Notes under the pieces: generated by a model
What the model was told of the DNA's origin: nothing
Seen by the model: the letters and a program-made list of their open reading frames with translations, nothing else
Database searches by the model: none
Position numbers and translations under genes: made by a program
In this document: positions 24,379 through 32,381 of the stretch, piece by piece
How positions within the stretch are numbered: the stretch's first letter is position 1
Layout of the letters: every line of letters starts with the position of its first letter
Origin: Chromatiales bacterium
GTDB lineage: Bacteria > Pseudomonadota > Gammaproteobacteria > Steroidobacterales > GCA-2729495
Reading direction: 5' to 3'
DNA length: 64,000 nucleotides
Assembly (NCBI GenBank): GCA_016789845.1
Contig: JAEUQA010000067.1
Span: forward strand, 1 to 64,000

Positions 24379-25203
24379 ATGAGCAAGCAGAGCGACGTCA
24401 AGACCATCCACGAGTTCCTGGCCGACAACCCCAACGTGGACGTGTCCCGCCAGTGGGAGCGCTGCTGGGAGATCCACGGCCGCATCGCCGACCGGATCAT
24501 CGGCCACTTCGGCGCGACCTTGCACCCGATCTCGAAGGGCGCCGAGTACTACACCTCGCCGGACGGCCAGATGGAAGGCGCCTTCTTCGGCTACACCGCG
24601 AAGGACATCGACTGGTTCGTCCGCTCCTGGCTCGGCAACCGCAAGGCCAGCATCATCGACATGAACATCAACGTGGCACTGGGCCAGGAAACCCAGGTGC
24701 CGAACCTGATGATCATCTTCGGCACCGTGCCGAACCTGCTCTTCTACGCCGACTACGTGCCCCGGGTGGACCTGAAGGTGAACGAGGACTACGTCAACCG
24801 CTACTACAGCGGCGACGTCAACAAGGACTACCTGGAGTTCCGCAAGAACACCGACTTCGTCTGGTCGGCCAGCCACGGCCCCATCATCCGCGGCATGCAG
24901 TCACCCGTCTGCTCCAGCTACATCACGGCGCTGAATGACGCGCACATCGACCAGGCAGAGGCCTACCTGACCCGCTTCGTCGACCGCTGGTTCAAGATGT
25001 ACGACGAGGCGCCCCGCCTGGACCCCGCGAAGCGCGACGCCCAGCAGGCCTACGACTTCACCTACCGGGAATACACCAACCGGTCCGACCCCATGAACGT
25101 GCTGGCCGAGCGGGTCTTCGGCAAGGAGCAGGCCCAGTTCATGCTCGACCGGCGCGGGGGCAAGGTGCAGATGGAGGCCGACCGGGGCAAGTGGCGGAAG
25201 TGA
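24379..25203 (+). CDS. Possible red-chlorophyll-catabolite-reductase-like protein
   Basis: A 274-residue cytoplasmic protein. The central part (MNINVALGQETQVPNLMIIF, then FYADYVPRVDLKVNEDYV, then RYYSGD, then GMQSPVCSSY) resembles the bilin-reductase-type fold of RCC reductase, in which an acidic residue and nearby aromatics act on open-chain tetrapyrroles. This is recalled family resemblance, not a search result. The 3' part (YREYTNRSDPMNVLAERVFG) does not suggest another family. It lies alone between an HIBADH-like gene and the mrp operon. Function in a non-photosynthetic bacterium is unknown. Confidence 0.45.
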   Translation: MSKQSDVKTIHEFLADNPNVDVSRQWERCWEIHGRIADRIIGHFGATLHPISKGAEYYTSPDGQMEGAFFGYTAKDIDWFVRSWLGNRKASIIDMNINVALGQETQVPNLMIIFGTVPNLLFYADYVPRVDLKVNEDYVNRYYSGDVNKDYLEFRKNTDFVWSASHGPIIRGMQSPVCSSYITALNDAHIDQAEAYLTRFVDRWFKMYDEAPRLDPAKRDAQQAYDFTYREYTNRSDPMNVLAERVFGKEQAQFMLDRRGGKVQMEADRGKWRK

Positions 25204-25213
25204 GGCGCCGGGC

Positions 25214-25534
25214 CTAGCCCGCGTCGTCCTGCCGGGCCGTGGCGTCCCGCCGGCGCGCCGCGCGGGCCAGCTGCTGGGCGCTCACCGGCGCCGTCAGCAC
25301 CAGGAACAGCGTGATCAAGAGCTCGTGCAGGGACACACCGGCGCCCCGGGTGCTGAACCAGAGGGCTGACGCGATCAGCGCCGAGCCCACTCCCAGCGTG
25401 GTCGCCTTCGTCGGCCCGTGGAGGCGCCGGTAGAAGTCACCGAACTTCGCCAGTCCGATGGATCCCAGCAGGGCGAACGCGCCACCGGTCACCAGCATGG
25501 CGGCAATGACGAAATCCAGGAGGGTGCCCAGCAT
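25214..25534 (-). CDS. mrpG: Na+(K+)/H+ antiporter subunit G
   Basis: Small membrane subunit (106 residues) of the multi-subunit Mrp/Pha cation/proton antiporter. Three helices are visible, with the family signature FALLGSIGLAKFGDFYRRLH and GPTKATTLGVGSALIASAL. It is the last gene of the operon, nine bases after mrpF. Confidence 0.92.
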   Translation of the reverse strand: MLGTLLDFVIAAMLVTGGAFALLGSIGLAKFGDFYRRLHGPTKATTLGVGSALIASALWFSTRGAGVSLHELLITLFLVLTAPVSAQQLARAARRRDATARQDDAG

Positions 25535-25543
25535 GTCCGGTCC

Positions 25544-25813
25544 TCAGTCGATGATGTCGCCGCGGAGCAGGTAGCGGGCCAGCGCCACCGTGCCCACGAA
25601 GCCCAGCAGGCCGATCAGCAGCGCCGCCTCGAAGTAGACGGCATCGTTCATCCGCACGCCGAGCACCACCAGCAGCGCGAGCGCGTCTATATAAAGCGTG
25701 TCGAGGGCGAGCACCCGGTCGAGCACGTCCGGCCCCCGCCACAGGCGGAAGGCTGCCAGGAGCATGGCGAGCGCCAGCATGCCGATGGCCAGGTTCGCGG
25801 CGACTTCGATCAC
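25544..25813 (-). CDS. mrpF: Na+(K+)/H+ antiporter subunit F
   Basis: An 89-residue subunit with three membrane helices and the conserved RLWRGPDVLDRVLALDTLY, which carries the functionally important Asp of MrpF. Its start overlaps the stop of mrpE by four bases. Confidence 0.93.
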   Translation of the reverse strand: MIEVAANLAIGMLALAMLLAAFRLWRGPDVLDRVLALDTLYIDALALLVVLGVRMNDAVYFEAALLIGLLGFVGTVALARYLLRGDIID

Positions 25814-26295
25814 GGGAAGATCGCCCGCAGGGGCGCCTCGTAGCGCTGCTTGATCGTGCGCACCAGCCGGGCCTCGTCGTCCACGTGCAGGGCATGCACC
25901 AGCAGGCTGCCGCCGTCGTCACTGAGGTCGGCCGACACGGTGCCCGGCGTCAGCGTCACGATCCCGGCGAGCGTGGCGATGCCGAGGGGGTGGCGGAGGT
26001 CCAGGGGCACCAGCACGAAGGCCGACTTCAGGGCGGACTCCGGCCCCAGGATGCGCCGGGCCACCTGCAGGTTGGCGACGACGATGTCGCCCAGCACGGT
26101 GACTAGCAGCCGGAGCATCACCAGGGGGTGCCCCAGGCGGGGCAGCTCCGGCAGGAAGCGCCCGATGGCCAGCGGCAGCAGCACCGCGATGCCGGCGCCG
26201 AGCGCCAGGTGGGCGGGATGCACCGTGTTGTTGAGCCCGAGCCAGGTGAGCCACAGCACCAGCGACAGGAGCGGCCAGGGCAGCAGCCGGTTCAC
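25810..26295 (-). CDS. mrpE: Na+(K+)/H+ antiporter subunit E
   Basis: A 161-residue subunit with N-terminal membrane helices (LLPWPLLSLVLWLTWLGL, then LALGAGIAVLLPLAIGRF) and a cytoplasmic part with LVPLDLRHPLGIATLAGIVT and LTPGTVSADLSDDG, the MrpE signature. It overlaps mrpD by four bases. Confidence 0.93.
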   Translation of the reverse strand: MNRLLPWPLLSLVLWLTWLGLNNTVHPAHLALGAGIAVLLPLAIGRFLPELPRLGHPLVMLRLLVTVLGDIVVANLQVARRILGPESALKSAFVLVPLDLRHPLGIATLAGIVTLTPGTVSADLSDDGGSLLVHALHVDDEARLVRTIKQRYEAPLRAIFP

Positions 26296-27845
26296 GGCGA
26301 GTCTCCGCCGCGCCCGACGGGCGCCTGCCCGAGCAGGGCGTCAATGTAGGTGCCAACCTCCACCAGCTGCTCCGCGCTCCGGGTCGTGTAGCCGAGCAGC
26401 GGCCCCGGCACGGCGCTGACCGCCAGCCAGGCCCCCAGCAGCAGCAGGGCGGCCAGCTGCCTGCCGTGGATGGTGGCCCGGTCGGCGCCGCCGGGCTCCG
26501 GACCGGGCTCCGGGCCGGACGCGGGCTTCCAGAACAGCGTGCTCCCCGCCCGTCCCAGGGCAAACAGCGTGAGCAGCGACGCGCCCAGCACCACGGCGAT
26601 CACGGTGGTGAGCCACCCGGGGCTCGCCACGTCGGACAGCACGGCGTCCAGCAGCCGGGCCTTGGCGATGAAGCCGGCGAGTGGCGGCAGGCCCGCCATG
26701 CCGAGCGCGCCCAGCAGGAACAGGGCACCGGTGCCGGCGCGCCCCGCGTCCGGGCCGCCGGCGATCAGCCGGTCCCCCCGGCCGCCGCGCTGGCTGATGA
26801 GCAGCCCGGCGACGGCGAACAGCAGCGCCGCGCCGAGCGTGCTGTGCACCAGGTAGAAGAGGCCCGCGGCGACGCTGGCGGGGCTGCCGATGGCCACGAC
26901 CAGCAGCAGCGTGCCCGCCGAGCCGATGACCAGGTGGCTCACCAGCGTGCGCAGGTCCCGGGCGGCGATCGCGCCAAACCCGGCCACGCCGACGGTCAGC
27001 AGCGCCAGGGGCAGTAGGGGCGGGATGACGAGGCTGCCAGCGGCCAGCCCGTCCTGCCCGAAGACCAGGGTGGACACCCGGAGCACGGCGTAGACGCCCA
27101 CCTTGGTCATCAGCACGAACAGGATGCTGACCGCGACCGGGGCCGCCCGGTAGGTCCCGGGCAGCCAGAAGCCGAGGGGCAGCAGCGCCGCCTTGACCGC
27201 GAAGACCGTGAGCAGCAGGAAGCCCGCCGAGCGGACCAGCGGCAGATCCCCGGCGCCTGCCCCGGCGAAGCGCACCGCCAGGTCCGCCATGTTCAGGGTG
27301 CCGAGCAGGCCGTAGAGCAGGGCGACGGCCACCAGGAACAGTGACGAGGCCAGCAGGTTGATCACCACGTAGTGCGTGGCGGCCGGGAAGCGCTGGCTGT
27401 CCGGGCCGCGCAGCAGCAGCGCGTAGGACGCGCACAGCAGCACTTCGAAGAACACGAAGAGATTGAACAGGTCCGCCGTGAGGAACGCGCCGTTCAGGCC
27501 GAAGAGCTGCAGCTGGAACAGGCCGTGGAACAGGCCGTCCGACTTCTCATCGCGGCCCGCCAGCAGGCCGGCGAGCGCCAGGAAGGCCGTGAGCGACAGC
27601 AGGATCACGGTGAGCCGGTCCACGGCCAGCGCGATGCCGAACGGCGCGGCCCAGTTGCCCACCAGGTAGGCGAGCACGGCGCCGTCCCGGGTGGCCAGGC
27701 CGAGCCCCAGCGCCACCAGCAGCTGGAGGACTACCGCCACGCCGCTCACCAGGCCCGGCCAGGTCCGCGCGTGCCGTCCCGCGAGCAGCAGGAGGGCACC
27801 CGCCAGGAGCGGGACCAGCACGGGCAGGATGACCAGCGTGTTCAC
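26292..27845 (-). CDS. mrpD: Na+(K+)/H+ antiporter subunit D
   Basis: A proton-translocating subunit related to NuoM/N, 517 residues with about 14 membrane helices. The key Glu and Lys are visible in LFVFFEVLLCASYALLLRG and AVKAALLPLGFWLPGTYRAA. The GTG start at 27845 overlaps the mrpC stop (GTGA). The longer open frame upstream is only read-through antisense to coding potential. Confidence 0.94.
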   Translation of the reverse strand: MNTLVILPVLVPLLAGALLLLAGRHARTWPGLVSGVAVVLQLLVALGLGLATRDGAVLAYLVGNWAAPFGIALAVDRLTVILLSLTAFLALAGLLAGRDEKSDGLFHGLFQLQLFGLNGAFLTADLFNLFVFFEVLLCASYALLLRGPDSQRFPAATHYVVINLLASSLFLVAVALLYGLLGTLNMADLAVRFAGAGAGDLPLVRSAGFLLLTVFAVKAALLPLGFWLPGTYRAAPVAVSILFVLMTKVGVYAVLRVSTLVFGQDGLAAGSLVIPPLLPLALLTVGVAGFGAIAARDLRTLVSHLVIGSAGTLLLVVAIGSPASVAAGLFYLVHSTLGAALLFAVAGLLISQRGGRGDRLIAGGPDAGRAGTGALFLLGALGMAGLPPLAGFIAKARLLDAVLSDVASPGWLTTVIAVVLGASLLTLFALGRAGSTLFWKPASGPEPGPEPGGADRATIHGRQLAALLLLGAWLAVSAVPGPLLGYTTRSAEQLVEVGTYIDALLGQAPVGRGGDSP

Positions 27846-28183
27846 TGCTCGCGCCCGTCCACGTGGTCGGAGCCGCCGGCCCCGTAGCTGCGGAGGGCGA
27901 GGGCGAGCACGATTGCCGTCATGGCGAAGCCGATCACGATGGCCGTCAGCACCAGTGCCTGGGGCAACGGGTCCGCATAGTTGGCCAGCGTCGCGGGCAG
28001 GTCCCCGCGGATGACCGGCGGGCGACCGATGGCGGGGCGCGACGCCGCGAAGATGAACAGGTTCACCGCGTAGGACAGCAGGGTGAGGCCGACGATCAGG
28101 TCGAAGGTCCGGGGTCGCAGTGCCAGCCACAGGCCCGCGCCGGTGAGGACCCCGATGCCGGAGGCCAGCAGCACTTCCATCAT
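27842..28183 (-). CDS. mrpC: Na+(K+)/H+ antiporter subunit C
   Basis: A NuoK-like subunit of 113 residues with three helices (LLASGIGVLTGAGLWLAL, then DLIVGLTLLSYAVNLFIFA, then ALVLTAIVIGFAMTAIVLAL) and the conserved ADPLPQALVLTAIVIG. The ATG start overlaps the stop of the mrpA-B fusion by four bases (ATGA). Confidence 0.93.
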   Translation of the reverse strand: MMEVLLASGIGVLTGAGLWLALRPRTFDLIVGLTLLSYAVNLFIFAASRPAIGRPPVIRGDLPATLANYADPLPQALVLTAIVIGFAMTAIVLALALRSYGAGGSDHVDGREQ

Positions 28184-30996
28184 GGCCGCGGCTCCGCGGG
28201 AGGGGCCGGCGCGTCACCCAGCCGGCCCAGCGCGAGCACCGCGAGCAGCGTGGCGCCGGCAACGGTCAGCAGCACGCCCAGGTCGAAGAACAGCGCGGAC
28301 GCGAGGGGCAGCTTGCCGAGCACGGGCAGCACCGGGGCCAGGTAGGTGCTGGTGAGGAACGGGTGGGCCAGGGCCAGGCTCACCGCGCCGGTGCCCGCGG
28401 CGACCAGCAGGCCCGCGCCCGTCAGCCGCTGCGGGCTCGCGCGCCAGCGGGCCTCGACCCAGCGGGAGCCCCGGGCCAGGTACAGGAGCAGCAGGCCGGT
28501 GGCCGCCAGGAGCCCGGCGACGAAGCCGCCCCCGGGCAGGTTGTGTCCGCGCAGGAACAGGAAGAGCGCCACGCACAGCACCAGGGGGAGCAGCAGCGGG
28601 GCGATCAGCTCCAGCAGGAAGGCGCGGCCATCGGCCCCCGCAGTCGGTGACCCGGCCCGGTCAGCGCGGGTCGCCTGCCATCCCGCGAGCGCGCTGCCCA
28701 CCAGCAGCCCGGCGATGGCCAGCACGACGATTTCCCCCAGCGTGTCCAGGGCGCGGAAGTCGACGATGATCACGTTCACGGCGTTGGCGCCGGCGGCCCC
28801 GGGCACCGCGTTCGCCAGGTACCAGTCCGCCATGGTCCGGGTGGGGCGCGCCATGACGGCCCAGGCCAGCGCGGCGACGCCGAGCCCCCCGGCGCCGGCC
28901 AGGACGCCATCCCGCCACCTGCGGCCACTGGGGTCCGGTCGTCCGCCCGTGGCAGGCAGGAAATTGAGGGCCAGCAGCAGCAGGATGACCGAGACGACCT
29001 CCACCAGCAGCTGGGTCAGCGCCAGGTCCGGGGCCGACAGGCCCGCGAAGGTGAGCGTCACCATCAGCCCGATCACGCCGACCAGCACCAGGGCCGTGAC
29101 CCGCTCCCGGTGCTTCGCCACCAGCACGGCGCTCGCGCCCGCCGCCAGCAGCCAGACCACGCCCTCGATCAGGGAGGCCGGCGTGCCAACCGGCAGCACC
29201 ACCGGCAGCAGTCCACCGTCGAGTAGCGGCCAGGCCCCTGCCGCCAGGGCGAACAGCAGGAACGCCAGCACGGACGGGCGCAGCCGGCCGCTGAACAGGC
29301 GGCCGGCCAGGGCCTCCGCCAGCCGCGTGCTGCCGGCCAGGAGGCCATCGAAGATCTCCCGCCCGCCCTTCGGCAGGTGCACGATGTCGTGGAGGCCGAA
29401 GAGCCGCTGCAGGTACACGTAGAAGACGAGGCCGAGGAGCGTGGCGGCGGCGCTCATCAGCAGCGGCAGGCTGAAGCCGTGCCAGATCTCCAGCGTGTAG
29501 GCTGGCAGCGGCCCGCCCAACGCCGCCCCGGCGCCGGCGGCCAGCAGCGGGCCGATGATCGCCTCCGGAAACAGCCCGACCAGCACGCAGAGCAGGGCCA
29601 GCACGCCGATCGGCACCAGCATCCAGCGCGGCGGATCGTGGGGCACCCGCGGGAGGTCCCGGGGCTCGCCGTTCCAGAACACGTCGTGGACGAAGCGGGC
29701 CGAGTAGGCGACGGCGAAGGCCCCGGCCAGCGTGGCCAGCAGGGGCACGGCGATCTGCACCACGAGCTGGCGCTCGAGGAGCAGGGTTTCCGCGAAGAAC
29801 ATTTCCTTGGACAGGAAGCCGTTCAGCAGCGGCACGCCCGCCATCGCCAGCGTGGCGGTGATGGCCAGCACCCCGGTCACGGGCATGTGGCGCCAGAGCC
29901 CGTTCAGCCGCCGCATGTCGCGGGAACCGGTCTCGTGGTCGATGGCGCCCGCCGCCATGAACAGCGAGGCCTTGAAGGTCGCGTGGTTCAGCGTGTGGAA
30001 GACCGCCGCCACCGTGGCCCGCGGGTCGTCGAGGCCGAACAGCAGCGTGATGAGCCCCAGGTGGCTGATCGTGGAATAGGCCAGCAGGCCCTTCAGGTCG
30101 TGCTGGAAGACGGCCAGGTAGGCGCCCACCAGCAGCGTGGTGAGCCCGGTGCCGCCCACCACCCAGAACCAGAGGTCCGTGCCGGCAAGCGCCGGGTGCA
30201 GGCGCGCCAGCAGGAAGATCCCCGCCTTCACGAGGGTCGCGGAGTGCAGGTACGCGGACACCGGGGTCGGCGCCGCCATCGCCTCGGGCAGCCAGAAGTG
30301 CCAGGGCCACTGGGCCGACTTGGTGAAGACGCCGAGGAGGATCAGCAGCAGCATCGGCGCGTAGGCGGGGTGGGCGCGGATCTGGTCGCCGGCCGCGAGG
30401 ACCGCGTCGAGCCTGAAGCTGCCGACGATGTGGCCGAGCAGCAGCACCCCGGCCAGGAGGGCGAGGCCACCCAGCCCCGTGATCAGGAGCGCCATCCGGG
30501 CGCCGCGCCGGGCGTCGGCCCGGTCCCGCCAGTGGCCGATGAGCAGGAAGGACGCGACGCTGGTCAGCTCCCAGCAGATCGCGAGCAGCAGCAGGTTGTC
30601 GGCCAGCACCAGGCCGAGCATCGCGGCCATGAAGGCCATGAACACGGCGAGGAAGCGGGCCACCGGCTCGTCGCTGTCCAGGTAGTAGCGGGCGTACAGG
30701 ATGACGAGGGCACCGATGCCGGTGACAAGGGTGGCGAACAACAGGGCGAGGCCATCGAGCCGCAGGCCCAGGTCCGCGCCGGCCCAGGGCAGCCAGGGCG
30801 TGGCGACGGCCGGCACCTGGCCGGCGAACACCGCCGGCGCCAGCGTCGCGAGGGCGCCGGCCGCGGCCAGGGCGGCCACCAGGGCGATGCCGATGGCGAG
30901 GTCCCGGTTGCCGCCCGCGGGCCGGGCAGCGCGGGCGGCGAGCAGGGTCAGCAGGAGCGCCGCGGCGAGCGGCAGGGCGACGACCAGCAGCAGCAT
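28180..30996 (-). CDS. mrpA: Na+(K+)/H+ antiporter subunit A fused to subunit B
   Basis: The largest antiporter subunit, 938 residues. The N-terminal two thirds are NuoL-like (ICWELTSVASFLLIGHW with the key Glu; FTKSAQWPWHFWLPEAMAAP with Lys; YLHSATLVKAGIFLLARL). A NuoJ-like segment and a C-terminal MrpB domain follow (LFLFLRGHNLPGGGFVAGLL). The A-B fusion with six genes in total marks a PhaAB / group-2-type operon. The ATG at 30996 shares one base with the stop of the Ca/Na antiporter (TGATG). Confidence 0.94.
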   Translation of the reverse strand: MLLLVVALPLAAALLLTLLAARAARPAGGNRDLAIGIALVAALAAAGALATLAPAVFAGQVPAVATPWLPWAGADLGLRLDGLALLFATLVTGIGALVILYARYYLDSDEPVARFLAVFMAFMAAMLGLVLADNLLLLAICWELTSVASFLLIGHWRDRADARRGARMALLITGLGGLALLAGVLLLGHIVGSFRLDAVLAAGDQIRAHPAYAPMLLLILLGVFTKSAQWPWHFWLPEAMAAPTPVSAYLHSATLVKAGIFLLARLHPALAGTDLWFWVVGGTGLTTLLVGAYLAVFQHDLKGLLAYSTISHLGLITLLFGLDDPRATVAAVFHTLNHATFKASLFMAAGAIDHETGSRDMRRLNGLWRHMPVTGVLAITATLAMAGVPLLNGFLSKEMFFAETLLLERQLVVQIAVPLLATLAGAFAVAYSARFVHDVFWNGEPRDLPRVPHDPPRWMLVPIGVLALLCVLVGLFPEAIIGPLLAAGAGAALGGPLPAYTLEIWHGFSLPLLMSAAATLLGLVFYVYLQRLFGLHDIVHLPKGGREIFDGLLAGSTRLAEALAGRLFSGRLRPSVLAFLLFALAAGAWPLLDGGLLPVVLPVGTPASLIEGVVWLLAAGASAVLVAKHRERVTALVLVGVIGLMVTLTFAGLSAPDLALTQLLVEVVSVILLLLALNFLPATGGRPDPSGRRWRDGVLAGAGGLGVAALAWAVMARPTRTMADWYLANAVPGAAGANAVNVIIVDFRALDTLGEIVVLAIAGLLVGSALAGWQATRADRAGSPTAGADGRAFLLELIAPLLLPLVLCVALFLFLRGHNLPGGGFVAGLLAATGLLLLYLARGSRWVEARWRASPQRLTGAGLLVAAGTGAVSLALAHPFLTSTYLAPVLPVLGKLPLASALFFDLGVLLTVAGATLLAVLALGRLGDAPAPPAEPRP

Positions 30997-32063
30997 CAGC
31001 GGCGCCGCGCCTTCAGCTCGCGGTTGAGCACCACGGCGAGCGTGAGGATGGTGAGCGGCATGACGACCCAGCGCATGGCCACAGTGTATGTCGTGAGCAG
31101 GTCGTGTTCCCGCGCATCGAGTATGAGGTACGAGGTGTAGGCGAGGTAGTAGCCGAGGAACACGCCACCCTCCCACCGGGCGATCGTCCGGCCGGTGAAG
31201 AAGACGGGCAGGCAGGCGATCGCGACGGCAATCATCACCGGCATGTCGAAGGCCGCCAGGGACGGCGCGACGGGCAGGCTGACGGGCGCTGCCAGGGCCG
31301 AGACGCCGAGCACGCCCAGCAGGTTGAAGATGCAGCTGCCGACGACGTTGCCCACGGCAATGTCCCGCTCGCCGCGCAGCGTCGCGAGGAGCGACGTCGC
31401 CACCTCGGGCAGCGAGGTGCCCGCGGCGATGATCGTCAGCCCGATCACCAGCTCCGAAATGCCAAACTGCCGGGCCAGGGACACGGCCGCCTCCACGAGC
31501 CAGTTCGATCCGGCGACGAGGAGCACGAGCCCGGCGCCGACCAGCAGGAGCTGGCCCGGCAGTTTGGCATCCCAGCCGGTCGACGGCGGGCCGTTCCCGG
31601 TCTCCGGCGCCGGCATCGTCCGCCGGCTCTGGACCACGAGGAACGTGGTGTAGGCCGCGAGGCCGGCGACGAACAGCAGGCCTTCACCCCGGCTCAGGCC
31701 ACCATCGAGCGTCACCCCGAGCAGCCACAGTGAGGCGGCGATCATGATGGGCACTTCCTGGCGGATCACCTGCAGCGACACGACCAGGGGCGCGAGCAGG
31801 GCCGATGCGCCCAGTATTAAGAGCACGTTGAAGATGTTGCTGCCGACGACGTTGCCCAGGGCGAGATCCACCTGCCCGGACCAGGCGCTCTGCACCGACA
31901 CAGCCAGCTCGGGGGAGCTGGTGCCAAAAGCCACCACCGTGAGCCCCACCACGAGGGGGGAAATGCCGAAGCCCAGGGCAAGCCTGCCCGCACCCCGCAC
32001 CAGGAGCTGGGCGCCCCCGATCAGGGTCGCCAGTCCCCCGGCGAGCATCAGCACGATTTCCAT
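30996..32063 (-). CDS. Calcium/sodium antiporter (CaxA/YrbG family)
   Basis: A K+-dependent Na+/Ca2+-exchanger-family membrane protein of 355 residues. The two alpha repeats are clear: VVAFGTSSPELAVSVQSAW with NVVGSNIFNVLLILG, and IIAAGTSLPEVATSLLATL with NVVGSCIFNLLGVLG. ATG 32063 is chosen because MEIVLMLAGG begins the first helix; the open frame upstream is not conserved-looking. It is directly coupled to mrpA, which suggests a combined sodium/calcium/proton homeostasis role. Confidence 0.92.
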   Translation of the reverse strand: MEIVLMLAGGLATLIGGAQLLVRGAGRLALGFGISPLVVGLTVVAFGTSSPELAVSVQSAWSGQVDLALGNVVGSNIFNVLLILGASALLAPLVVSLQVIRQEVPIMIAASLWLLGVTLDGGLSRGEGLLFVAGLAAYTTFLVVQSRRTMPAPETGNGPPSTGWDAKLPGQLLLVGAGLVLLVAGSNWLVEAAVSLARQFGISELVIGLTIIAAGTSLPEVATSLLATLRGERDIAVGNVVGSCIFNLLGVLGVSALAAPVSLPVAPSLAAFDMPVMIAVAIACLPVFFTGRTIARWEGGVFLGYYLAYTSYLILDAREHDLLTTYTVAMRWVVMPLTILTLAVVLNRELKARRR

Positions 32064-32151
32064 GGGCTCCCCGGATACTGCCGGATCATGTCGCACGGAT
32101 ATGACCACGGCATCTCGCGCGGGTTCATCGCCGCCGCGCTGGCCGTGACCT

Positions 32152-32367
32152 TCAGCCGTCCTGGCCGGGTGGTTCGGCCTTCGGGCGGCGATAGAAGCGC
32201 ACGGTCGCTTCCTTCGGCGCGGGTCCCGCCGCGGCACAGTCGCCGCAGTCGGCGGACTTCGCGCCAGGCTTGCCGGCGGAGTGCCGGCGCGCCCAGCGCT
32301 TCCACAGGAGCCGCCCGGCCACCAGGGCCACGATGCCGAGGGCGATGAGTTCCTGGATGTCCGGCAC
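32152..32367 (-). CDS. FeoB-associated Cys-containing small membrane protein
   Basis: A 71-residue protein with one N-terminal membrane helix (ELIALGIVALVAGRLLW), a basic stretch and a CGDC motif (SADCGDCAAAG). This is the layout of the FeoB-associated proteins found downstream of feoB. It lies 14 bases after feoB, so it probably assists ferrous iron uptake, though its exact role is unknown. Confidence 0.72.
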   Translation of the reverse strand: MPDIQELIALGIVALVAGRLLWKRWARRHSAGKPGAKSADCGDCAAAGPAPKEATVRFYRRPKAEPPGQDG

Positions 32368-32381
32368 GGTCCCGATCCCGC

